Part shown: positions 1-6,404 of the stretch, in pieces
Layout of the letters: every line of letters starts with the position of its first letter
Position numbering within the stretch: position 1 is the stretch's first letter
Origin: Flavobacteriales bacterium
Lineage (GTDB): Bacteria; Bacteroidota; Bacteroidia; Flavobacteriales_D; Crocinitomicaceae
Assembly: GCA_018665005.1 (NCBI GenBank)
Contig: JABJEE010000188.1
Coordinates: 1-6,404, forward strand
Direction: 5' to 3'
Length of the DNA stretch: 6,404 nucleotides
The notes under the pieces: model-generated
Seen by the model: the letters and a program-made list of their open reading frames with translations, nothing else
Told to the model about the DNA's origin: nothing
Database searches by the model: none
Translations under genes and position numbers: made by a program

Positions 1-16
1 AATTGAACTTTATTTT

Positions 17-1120
17 ATGCATCAATATATTTTATTCGCTTTTGTCTTTTTATTTCAAATTCATCTGGGAGCTCAATGCGATGATGTCTCTTTGGAATCT
101 ATAACTAATCCAGGGCCTTATAGTGTAGGAATACTAATTGAAGGTTTGGATCCGATTCGTAATGGTCCGGATTATAATGGGGCGACCATTTATTACCCTG
201 AAAATGGCACTCCGCCATATGCAGGAATCGCCATCATTCCAGGCTATTGTGGTGTTGAATCTGATATTCAAGATTGGGGCGCTTTTTATGCTTCACACGG
301 CATCATTGCAATCACTTTAGGAACCAATGACCCTTGTGCTGATTGGCCGTCAGCTCGCGCAACAGCTTTATTAGATGCAATTGTTACAGTAAAAGAAGAA
401 AATACAAGGTCGGGTTCTCCTTTAGAAAATCAAATTGATGTCAATCGGTTTGCGGTTTCGGGTTGGTCCATGGGAGGAGGAGGCTCACAACTGGCAGCGT
501 CTATCGACCCTAGCCTCAAGGCAGTTATAGGATTGTGTCCGTGGTTAGATTTAAATGGTTTCCAACCTAGCGACTTGATACACGATGTGCCAGTTTTGAT
601 ATTCACAGGACAAAACGATGATATTGCCAATTCGGCTGAATATGGATACATGCATTATGAAGGTACTCCTTCAAGTACGGATAAGCTATATTTTGAAATT
701 TCAAATGGAGGACATGGTGCCGCTAACTCACCTGTTTTAGCGGGAGGTGAAATCGGAGTATATGCGCTTTCTTGGTTGAAAACGTACCTTCTCGACGATC
801 CATGTTATTGTGATTTTTTGTTAGATATTCCATCGAATTCGTCTTCATATGAAACCAATATTGAATGCCCAAACCTAATCGTTGAGGAAAATAAGCAGGG
901 TTTGCGTCTTATGAGCCAAAACCCTGTCAATGATTTTTTAGTAATGGTAAACGATTCTGGTGCTGAATTGAACTACACTCTTCATAGTTCTGAAGGTAAA
1001 GTAGTTCAGAATGGCATTTTGACAATTGGTTACAATCAGATAAACTATAGTTTTTTACAATCACAATCCTATTTCCTGCTTTCGGATGGTCAATCATTTA
1101 AGATCATAAGCATAAAATAG
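17..1120 (+). CDS. Secreted PETase/cutinase-like polyester hydrolase (dienelactone-hydrolase fold) with T9SS type A sorting domain
   Basis: Predicted extracellular serine esterase that cleaves ester bonds; polyesters such as cutin or PET are plausible substrates, but the natural one is unknown. Seen: a Sec signal peptide (hydrophobic residues 5-18, cleavage near Ala19-Gln20); a catalytic domain at about 22-284; a sorting domain at about 297-367. The nucleophile elbow is GWSMGGGG with Ser151; the acid is Asp201 in IFTGQNDDIA and the base His233 in NGGHGAANS. Oxyanion-hole candidates are Tyr77 (IPGY) and Met152. Trp176 (CPW) matches the substrate-stacking Trp185 of Ideonella PETase. The alignment by eye to that enzyme runs nearly ungapped from residue 33 to 284. 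Known: some Bacteroidota PET-active esterases (PET27, PET30) also carry a Por sorting domain. Odd: seven cysteines in the mature protein, but Gly198 and Ala235 replace the active-site disulfide. The ATG at 17 gives a complete signal peptide; the upstream promoter is outside the window. A general dienelactone-hydrolase-like esterase is the alternative. Confidence 0.9.
   Translation: MHQYILFAFVFLFQIHLGAQCDDVSLESITNPGPYSVGILIEGLDPIRNGPDYNGATIYYPENGTPPYAGIAIIPGYCGVESDIQDWGAFYASHGIIAITLGTNDPCADWPSARATALLDAIVTVKEENTRSGSPLENQIDVNRFAVSGWSMGGGGSQLAASIDPSLKAVIGLCPWLDLNGFQPSDLIHDVPVLIFTGQNDDIANSAEYGYMHYEGTPSSTDKLYFEISNGGHGAANSPVLAGGEIGVYALSWLKTYLLDDPCYCDFLLDIPSNSSSYETNIECPNLIVEENKQGLRLMSQNPVNDFLVMVNDSGAELNYTLHSSEGKVVQNGILTIGYNQINYSFLQSQSYFLLSDGQSFKIISIK
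905..1117 (+). other. T9SS type A C-terminal sorting domain (residues 297-367 of the hydrolase)
   Basis: This part of the hydrolase has the form of the Por secretion tail. It opens with SQNPVNDFLVM (the usual form is YPNPVNDxLxI). It continues with YTLHSSEGKVVQNG, the usual x-VYDxxGKxVxxG strand-turn, and ends SYFLLSDGQSFKIISIK, the usual GxYxVxxxxGxxxxKKxxxK end. Known role: it directs the folded protein through the T9SS outer-membrane translocon and is removed by the PorU sortase. The closing Gly-Ile-Tyr is degenerate (Gln-Ser-Tyr), so the domain is recognisable but not a textbook copy. Only about a dozen residues link it to the catalytic domain. Confidence 0.85.
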
Positions 1121-1123
1121 TTT

Positions 1124-1131
1124 TATCTTTG
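1124..1131 (+). promoter_or_regulatory. Candidate Bacteroidota -7 promoter element for the M14 peptidase gene
   Basis: TATCTTTG is an exact match to the Bacteroidota sigma-ABfr -7 consensus TAnnTTTG. It lies in the 16-nt gap between the hydrolase stop codon and the M14 start codon. No TTG is seen at the usual -33 spacing upstream. Only five bases (AATTA) separate it from the ATG, so a transcript started here would have almost no 5' leader. Read-through from the hydrolase gene is the alternative way to express the M14 gene. Confidence 0.4.
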
Positions 1132-1136
1132 AATTA

Positions 1137-2846
1137 ATGAAGATTGTCATTTTTACTTTTTGTTTATTTATCAATTTTTGTTCGTTTTCTCAATACGAGA
1201 TCCATTCGAATGAAACCCCCTCGTATCCAGAATTAATTGAGATTTTGACCATTTTGGCTGATTCTTCTGATGTTATTGAGCTTTTTAATATGGGGTCTTC
1301 AGATTATGGGCTTCCCATTTACTTGTGCATGGTAAACGGTAGTAGGGACTCTTTGAGTACATTTAAGAAAGCCAGAAAAGAAACGACTATTTTATTTAAT
1401 AATGCTATTCATCCAGGAGAACCAGATGGAATAAATGCTATGTTAATTTGGTTGAAACAGGTGTCTGTTAACCCTGAAGTCCTCATTAAATTGCCTGTCA
1501 TTGCTTTTATCCCTGCCTATAATGTAGGGGGAATGATGAATCGATCAGGTAATAGTAGAGCAAATCAGAATGGCCCTTTAGAGTATGGGTTCAGAGGAAA
1601 TGCCCAAAACTTAGATTTAAATCGAGATTTCATAAAAATGGATTCTAAAAATGCTTTTACATTTACCCGTATTTTTCATGCCATAGATCCTGATATCTTC
1701 GTTGACAATCATGTTTCTAACGGAGCTGATTATCAATATACCTTAACTTATATTGCTAATCTAGAAGATCGGATGTCTCCAAGTATTAAAAAAATAACCC
1801 ATGAGAGTTTATTGCCAAACCTCAAGAAAGCTTTAAAAACGAATTATCAAATAGATCTTTTTCCATATGTGGATTTGATAGGGAAGACCCCTGAGCAAGG
1901 AATTACATCTTTTAATGACTTGCCGCGTTATTCAATGGGCTATGCAAGTCTCTTTCATTCGATTGGGTTTACAGTGGAAACCCATATGCTTAAACCTTTT
2001 CCTTCAAGAGTGCGAGCTACATATGCATTTATGGATGAAATCATTAAATGGACGGCCACCCACAAAGTGCTTATTGAAAAATCAAGAAATCAAGCACGTG
2101 ATTATACATCATCAAACTCTTATCTTTTATCTAATTATAATCGGGTAGATGAATCCCATGATTCTATTTTGTTTTTGGGGTATGAGCATAGTTTTCCCAA
2201 AAATAAAATAACCGGCCTTAAAAGACTTAAATATGATACTTCTGCACCATATAAAAGGCATATACCTCTTATGAACGCATTTAGGCCCATGGATACCATT
2301 TCTGTTCCTGAAATGTATTTTGTCGGGAGACAAGAAAAGGATGTTATTAAAAGACTAAAAGCCAATAAGGTAGAAATGACCAAAATAAAAAAAGATACCG
2401 TCATGAATCTCGGTGTTTTTAGGGTAATAGAATTTGAATCATATACTAAACCCTATGAAGGTCATTTTCAATTGAAAAACCCTAGTATTGAAAAAGATAA
2501 TCAATTGGTCAATTTGAAACGTGGTGATTGCGTGATTTCTGCCAAGCAAAAGAACGCTTTGTTTATTCATTCAGTATTGCAACCAGAAGCTGAGGATTCG
2601 TATTTAGTGTGGAACTTTTTTGACAGTTATCTTCAGCAAAAAGAATATTTCTCCAGCTACGTTTTTGTCGATAAAATTGAAGAGATTTTAAAGGGAAATC
2701 CAACATTAAAAAAGAAGTACAAAGCCAAGCTTAAAGAAGATGAAGAGTTTCGTTCTTCAGAATGGAATCAGCTTTATTTTATTTATAAAAACAGCCCGTA
2801 TTTTGAACCTACGTTTAGTGTTCTTCCGATTTATTATCAGAATTAA
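1137..2846 (+). CDS. Exported M14-family zinc carboxypeptidase
   Basis: Metallo-carboxypeptidase of the peptidase M14 (carboxypeptidase A-like) family, 569 residues, predicted to trim C-terminal residues from peptides in the periplasm or envelope. Seen: a signal peptide (MKIVIFTFCLFINFCSFSQ, cleavage near residue 19), then the catalytic domain at about 28-310. The zinc ligands are His92 and Glu95 in HPGEPDG, with His192 in VDNHVSNGADYQ. The substrate-carboxylate residues are Asn162-Arg163 in LDLNRDF, and the catalytic Glu is Glu281 in TVETHMLKPF. All key residues are present in canonical order, so the enzyme should be active. The rest (about 311-569) is the C-terminal extension common to Bacteroidota members of this type, with a recognisable tail at EDSYLVWNFFDSYLQQKEYF and SPYFEPTFSVLPIYY. 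It has no T9SS sorting domain, and Cys15 does not sit in a good lipobox. It lies 16 nt after the hydrolase in the same direction, so co-transcription is possible. Exact substrate unknown. Confidence 0.92.
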   Translation: MKIVIFTFCLFINFCSFSQYEIHSNETPSYPELIEILTILADSSDVIELFNMGSSDYGLPIYLCMVNGSRDSLSTFKKARKETTILFNNAIHPGEPDGINAMLIWLKQVSVNPEVLIKLPVIAFIPAYNVGGMMNRSGNSRANQNGPLEYGFRGNAQNLDLNRDFIKMDSKNAFTFTRIFHAIDPDIFVDNHVSNGADYQYTLTYIANLEDRMSPSIKKITHESLLPNLKKALKTNYQIDLFPYVDLIGKTPEQGITSFNDLPRYSMGYASLFHSIGFTVETHMLKPFPSRVRATYAFMDEIIKWTATHKVLIEKSRNQARDYTSSNSYLLSNYNRVDESHDSILFLGYEHSFPKNKITGLKRLKYDTSAPYKRHIPLMNAFRPMDTISVPEMYFVGRQEKDVIKRLKANKVEMTKIKKDTVMNLGVFRVIEFESYTKPYEGHFQLKNPSIEKDNQLVNLKRGDCVISAKQKNALFIHSVLQPEAEDSYLVWNFFDSYLQQKEYFSSYVFVDKIEEILKGNPTLKKKYKAKLKEDEEFRSSEWNQLYFIYKNSPYFEPTFSVLPIYYQN

Positions 2847-2847
2847 A

Positions 2848-3831
2848 TTAAAACGAAGGACAGGAAATCTTCCTAAAGTTTTTCGGTTTTCTTCTACACT
2901 TGAGGTTGAAGCCCATTGAGACCTCATGTGATCCGCCAGAAATACCATTTCCTAATTTAGAAACGGTGATATCGTAGCTATACCCAAGCTTAAACTTATC
3001 AGTTGTAATACCAAAACAAAGAATAAAGGCATCTCTGTTTCTATACCATGCGCCCACAGTAAAGTTTCCATACTTTACGTAAGTTCCAATATTAAGTTCC
3101 TGAGAACCATTTTGATATTGGTAAATGATGTTGGGCATGATACTCGTAGTGTTGTAGTATTTACCTCTATTACCTAATTTAATATCTGCTCCTGCATGTC
3201 CTGTGAAACGCATTGGAAGTCTTGATTCCCCAAGAATCATTGATTCATCTGGGCGATTAAGATGGTGAACTGCACCACCGAAATAAAAGTTTTTACCGAA
3301 GCCGACAAAACCAGCTGAAGCATCGAAGAATCCTCTTCTTCCATTTCCTCTCGGAACATCTCCTGTTTGATAGATAAAACCTCTACGAGGGTCAATCATA
3401 TCACCAAAAGTAAGCTTGTCCCAGTCCAAAAACTTTTGAAACCAGGCTGCTCTTGCTCCAAACATGAAAGAAAACTTTCTATTTACCTTAAGATTAAAGG
3501 AGTAAATCCCACCCAACATAGAAGTAGTGATTGTACCCTGACCTTGTTGATCATGCATAGCAATCAAACCAATACCACCTTGAACCCCTTTCGAATAGGT
3601 GTCATATGCCGCAGAGTAGGTAACATAATTACCAGACAGCTGAGGCCATTCATTTCTATAGTTCAAAGAAACTCTAGGACAACCAGATGAACCTGCTAAT
3701 GCTGGATTCAAATAAATTGGATTAGAGAAAAACTGAGTAAAGGTTGGATCTTGCGATCTAACCGCATTATTTCTGGTCGAAATAAGTGAACCAAAAATAA
3801 TTGCAAACAAGAAAAAATGTCTTTTCTTCAC
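2848..3831 (-). CDS. PorP/SprF-family type IX secretion system outer-membrane protein
   Basis: Predicted outer-membrane beta-barrel of the PorP/SprF family. These proteins work with the T9SS, linking it to the cell surface or to particular adhesins. With the GTG at 3831 the protein has 327 residues, in the usual family range. Seen: a basic MKKRH start, a hydrophobic stretch at about 6-17, and the mature N-terminus near Gln27. The family hallmark QDPTFTQFFSNPIYLNPALA is at 27-46, with alternating beta-strand sequence throughout and the closing strand SGGSHEVSMGFNLKC at about 299-312. A basic tail with Cys312 and Cys324 ends CPSF. Start choice: no ATG is available. TTG (3855) and GTG (3849) are in frame upstream, but GTG 3831 gives the cleanest signal peptide. 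The gene is divergent from porU and convergent with the M14 gene (1 nt between stops). No porKLMN or gldKLMN genes are visible, so this is probably one of several family copies in the genome, and I give no specific symbol. Confidence 0.92.
   Translation of the reverse strand: MKKRHFFLFAIIFGSLISTRNNAVRSQDPTFTQFFSNPIYLNPALAGSSGCPRVSLNYRNEWPQLSGNYVTYSAAYDTYSKGVQGGIGLIAMHDQQGQGTITTSMLGGIYSFNLKVNRKFSFMFGARAAWFQKFLDWDKLTFGDMIDPRRGFIYQTGDVPRGNGRRGFFDASAGFVGFGKNFYFGGAVHHLNRPDESMILGESRLPMRFTGHAGADIKLGNRGKYYNTTSIMPNIIYQYQNGSQELNIGTYVKYGNFTVGAWYRNRDAFILCFGITTDKFKLGYSYDITVSKLGNGISGGSHEVSMGFNLKCRRKPKNFRKISCPSF
2850..2890. terminator. Possible bidirectional hairpin terminator between convergent genes
   Basis: An inner perfect hairpin, AGGAA-ATC-TTCCT (2862-2874), sits inside an outer imperfect stem: AAAACGAA (2850-2857) against TTCGGTTTT (2882-2890), with one bulged base. 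A/T runs flank both sides, which suits termination in either direction. It lies wholly within the last codons of the porP-like gene, because the two convergent stop codons leave no free intergenic space. The stems are short and A/T-rich, so this is a weak call made by eye. Confidence 0.25.
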
Positions 3832-3839
3832 AAAATTGA

Positions 3840-3943
3840 GTTTATGCACGAACAATCTTAACGTAAATTTAGTTTCTAAGGTTACAAATATCGCATATTT
3901 ATTGTAATAAATTTAATAATTTGGCGTTTTTTAGTGCATAAAC
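3840..3943. repeat. Perfect 10-bp inverted repeat bracketing the porP/porU divergent intergenic region
   Basis: GTTTATGCAC at 3840-3849 is the exact reverse complement of GTGCATAAAC at 3934-3943, with 84 nt between the arms. Read in the direction of each gene, both leaders therefore carry GTGCATAAAC. In porU it ends 20 nt before the ATG; in the porP-like gene it ends 8 nt before the preferred GTG start. The arms do not extend beyond 10 bp. Possible roles are an operator pair for a shared regulator or a leader element common to both mRNAs. The repeat is seen directly; the function is inference. If porP translation starts upstream at 3855 or 3849, the left arm would be coding. Confidence 0.5.
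3885..3892 (-). promoter_or_regulatory. Weak candidate -7 element for the porP-like gene
   Basis: On the minus strand this reads GATATTTG, differing from the Bacteroidota TAnnTTTG consensus only at the first base. It would place the transcript start near 3880, about 50 nt before the preferred GTG at 3831. No TTG lies at the expected -33 distance. The surrounding intergenic sequence is very A/T-rich, so a chance match is quite possible. Confidence 0.2.
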
Positions 3944-3963
3944 CATTCACGTATCAACATATA

Positions 3964-6404
3964 ATGAATAAGTTATTCTGTTTATCTTTTTTTACTTTTT
4001 TCTTCCATTTGGCTTATTGTCAGGATTTTAATATTGATTTAGATTGGAAATCACCCAAAGACGTCGAATTTGAGGGAGTGCAATATAAGCTTCCTGATTT
4101 CAGTAACGTGGCTTATGATAACGGAAAGCCATTGTTTTTTAAGAAAATCAATATAAAATCTTCTAAAAAGAAAGTAGCCAGTTATTCCTTTGAGACGGGA
4201 AAATGTTTGAGTTCTGAAATCGAATTTTTAAAGAAACTTGATTTTAATGTAACCAATCAGTTTCAAATGGATTTAAAAGTTACCAATGCCGGAAAGAATC
4301 AGTTCTTGGTCGTTTCTGGTTTTCCATTTATAAAAATAGATGGTTCTATCCAAAAAATCACTTCAATCCAAGTTACTTGTAAAAACAAGATCATTACATC
4401 CAATAAAGATTTTGTATTAGAATCTGTATTGAAACCAGGATCGGGAGAATGGTATAAAATCTCAGTCACTAATGATGGTATACACAAAATTGATTTTGAT
4501 TTATTAAATGAAATGGGTATCGACCTTTCTAATCTCAATCCTAACCACGTACATGTATATGGTAATGGAGATGGGAAACTACCTGAGCTAAATAGTCTTC
4601 CTAGAACAGATGACTTAGCGCAGAATGCGGTTAGATATTACGGAGCGGCAGACAATGTCTTTAATGAAGGAGATTATATTCTTTTTTATGGTTGGGGTCC
4701 GAATAGGTGGCATCCAAATGGGACTTCCGAATTTAATCAAGAAAAAAACATTTATTCAGACTACTCATATTACTTTGTAAATATTAATAGTTCAGTCCCA
4801 CCCAAACAGATTACTCTATTCGGTATTTCAGGGCAACAACATGACGCAATCATAAATTCTTATGATTACAGATCTTGTTATGAAAATGATTTGGTTTCGC
4901 TCGTAGGAGGTGGTCAGCGATGGTATGGCGAACTATTTGATATTGATTTGGAGCAGGTATTTAACTTTTCAGTTCCCAATATTTCAAGTACTCCAGCCTA
5001 TTTTAAAACTTCTATAGCTTCAAATGCAGGGAGTTCAGCCGGTACTTTTCAACGGTATTCAGTAAATGGTCTTTCCCTTGAGGAGGCTTCTCTTCCAATA
5101 ACAACCAGTGATTACGCCCGTTCAGAAAAGGTGTTTTCTATGTCAAATCCGCCATCATCTATCCCACTCAAGGTCACTATTCAAAGAAACAACCCTAGCG
5201 TTTTAACTTATTTAGACAGGATCTTACTGAATACCAAACGAGATTTGGTTTTTTATGGTTCCCAAATGGGTTTTCGAAATTTAACTGGTCCTCAAGTTGG
5301 TCTCGGAAAATTCCAAATCTCAAATTTTCCTTCAACAGGATTCGTGTGGAGTTTAGAAGACAGACATAATCCTCGTTTAATACAAGGCTCCAATGTGAAC
5401 AACACTTTCGAGTTCTTAGATTCTTTAAGTTACAGAGAATATGTGGTAAGCAACGGAGGAACCTTTTTTAGTCCTGAGTTTATTTCTTCTGTAGATTTTC
5501 AGAATTTACACGGTTTAGAACAAGTAGATTATTTAATCATCACTAATCCTCTGTTTATTGGTGAGGCCGAAAGGTTAGCCGACTTGCATAGGGCACAGGG
5601 CACTACTGTTCACGTGGTTACATCCGATAAGATTTACAATGAATTCAGTTCAGGAGGGAAAGACGCTGTGGCCATAAGGATGTTTGCCAAGATGTTTTAC
5701 GAACGTTCAGAATCAAATCCCGAAACTGCCCCAAAATATTTGCTATTATTTGGAGATGGGACATATGACCCCAAAGATCGAATCCCTGATAACAATAATT
5801 TAATGTTGACTTATCAAGTCCAGAATAGCGAAAATCATATTTCGGCATTGGTAACTGATGATTTCTTTGGAATGCTCGACGATAACGAATCTATTACGGG
5901 ATCAGACTTGTTGGATATCGGTATTGGTAGGATATTGGCATCTGATGTTATTATGGCGAAGCAACAAGTAGACAAAATTGAGCATTACATGAAAAATGGT
6001 TCTAGCTTGTTTTTAAATGCAGGTGCGTCATGCTGTTTGGATGAGAATTCTTCAAATACTTATGGTGATTGGAGACAAAAGTATGTTCAGGTTGCAGATG
6101 ATGAAGAGGGGGGCTATTTTATTAATACCGATACGGAACCCCAATACGAGTTTGTTTCCGCAAATCATCGTGAAATGAATTGTGACAAGCTCTACCTAGA
6201 TGCCTATCCACAACAGACTAGTGCAGGTGGACAGCGCTACCCAGATGTTTTGAATGGCATCTCTGATCGAATTCAAAGAGGTGCTTTGTTGATCAATTAC
6301 GTAGGTCATGGCGGTGAGGTTGGCTTGGCCGAAGAACGCGTAGTTACGATACCTCAAATTAATTCATGGTCAAATATAAACGCCTTAAATGTGTTTGTTT
6401 CGGC
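3964..6404 (+). CDS. porU: Type IX secretion system sortase PorU (C25 gingipain-like peptidase), 3' end cut by the window
   Basis: Cell-surface sortase that removes the C-terminal domain of T9SS cargo and transfers the cargo to an anchor. The frame is open from the ATG at 3964 to the window end (813 full codons, no stop). Seen: a signal peptide (MNKLFCLSFFTFFFHLAYCQ); the PorU N-terminal region with GEWYKISVTNDGIHKID (161 on) and VYGNGDGKLPE (198-208); and the C25 catalytic domain from about 521 (VDYLIITNP). Core motifs are YLLLFGDGTYDPK (592-604), VTDDFFGMLDD (630-640), GDWR (701-704) with VADDE (710-714), and LYLDAYPQQTSAGGQRYPDV. The catalytic His is His782 in NYVGHGGEVGLAEERV. The sequence stops at NVFVS plus two bases, just before the usual ATCEF motif with the nucleophilic Cys. 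Odd: adjacent Cys690-Cys691 ahead of GDWR. The gene is divergent from the porP-like gene; porV commonly neighbours porU and may follow outside the window. Identification is firm; only the C-terminal part is missing. Confidence 0.95.
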   Translation, partial: MNKLFCLSFFTFFFHLAYCQDFNIDLDWKSPKDVEFEGVQYKLPDFSNVAYDNGKPLFFKKINIKSSKKKVASYSFETGKCLSSEIEFLKKLDFNVTNQFQMDLKVTNAGKNQFLVVSGFPFIKIDGSIQKITSIQVTCKNKIITSNKDFVLESVLKPGSGEWYKISVTNDGIHKIDFDLLNEMGIDLSNLNPNHVHVYGNGDGKLPELNSLPRTDDLAQNAVRYYGAADNVFNEGDYILFYGWGPNRWHPNGTSEFNQEKNIYSDYSYYFVNINSSVPPKQITLFGISGQQHDAIINSYDYRSCYENDLVSLVGGGQRWYGELFDIDLEQVFNFSVPNISSTPAYFKTSIASNAGSSAGTFQRYSVNGLSLEEASLPITTSDYARSEKVFSMSNPPSSIPLKVTIQRNNPSVLTYLDRILLNTKRDLVFYGSQMGFRNLTGPQVGLGKFQISNFPSTGFVWSLEDRHNPRLIQGSNVNNTFEFLDSLSYREYVVSNGGTFFSPEFISSVDFQNLHGLEQVDYLIITNPLFIGEAERLADLHRAQGTTVHVVTSDKIYNEFSSGGKDAVAIRMFAKMFYERSESNPETAPKYLLLFGDGTYDPKDRIPDNNNLMLTYQVQNSENHISALVTDDFFGMLDDNESITGSDLLDIGIGRILASDVIMAKQQVDKIEHYMKNGSSLFLNAGASCCLDENSSNTYGDWRQKYVQVADDEEGGYFINTDTEPQYEFVSANHREMNCDKLYLDAYPQQTSAGGQRYPDVLNGISDRIQRGALLINYVGHGGEVGLAEERVVTIPQINSWSNINALNVFVS

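Noticed and set aside
2127..2404. Minus-strand reading frames inside the M14 gene
   Set aside because: They are antisense to conserved coding sequence and have no recognisable features.
1137..2846. M14 carboxypeptidase as a second T9SS cargo
   Set aside because: Its C-terminus ends SVLPIYYQN and shows none of the NPxxD or terminal Lys-rich features of a sorting domain; the end matches the ordinary tail of this peptidase type.
3367..3690. 107-residue plus-strand reading frame inside the porP-like gene
   Set aside because: It lies wholly antisense to a strongly supported gene and shows no signal peptide, domain or plausible protein composition.
3917..3923. TAATTTG-like sequence as a -7 promoter element for porU
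   Set aside because: The spacing within the motif is one base short of TAnnTTTG, and the nearest upstream TTG is too close to serve as the -33 element.
6290..6404. PorU as a truncated or broken gene
   Set aside because: The frame is open to the last base and ends within a conserved motif; the truncation comes from the window boundary, not from a mutation.

Overview
The window is AT-rich bacterial DNA. Its gene content points firmly to the phylum Bacteroidota, probably a flavobacterium-like lineage. It holds two components of the type IX secretion system (T9SS), one secreted enzyme with a T9SS C-terminal sorting domain, a promoter element of the Bacteroidota TAnnTTTG type, and no clear Shine-Dalgarno sequences. 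I saw no RNA genes, mobile elements or CRISPR arrays.

Layout. (1) 17-1120, plus strand: a secreted alpha/beta hydrolase that resembles the PETase/cutinase-like polyesterases along its whole catalytic domain, followed by a T9SS type A sorting domain. (2) 1137-2846, plus strand: an exported M14-family zinc carboxypeptidase, 16 nt downstream, with its own TAnnTTTG box almost touching its start codon. (3) 2848-3831 (possibly to 3855), minus strand: a PorP/SprF-family T9SS outer-membrane protein, tail to tail with gene 2 and only 1 nt between the two stop codons. (4) A divergent intergenic region up to 3963, bracketed by a perfect 10-bp inverted repeat. (5) 3964 to the window end, plus strand: porU, the T9SS C25-family sortase. 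It is cut by the window edge a few codons after the catalytic His and just before the expected catalytic Cys.

How the parts fit. T9SS cargo crosses the inner membrane by Sec. It then crosses the outer membrane through the T9SS, guided by its C-terminal domain, and PorU removes that domain and attaches the cargo to the surface. Gene 1 is a recognisable cargo and porU encodes the processing enzyme, so cargo and sortase lie within about 4 kb. The M14 peptidase has a signal peptide but no sorting domain, so it most likely stays in the periplasm or envelope. The most interesting items are the PETase-like enzyme, with an unusual mixture of active-site features, and the shared 10-bp motif in the divergent porP/porU leaders. 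The individual families are known; nothing here proves a new system.
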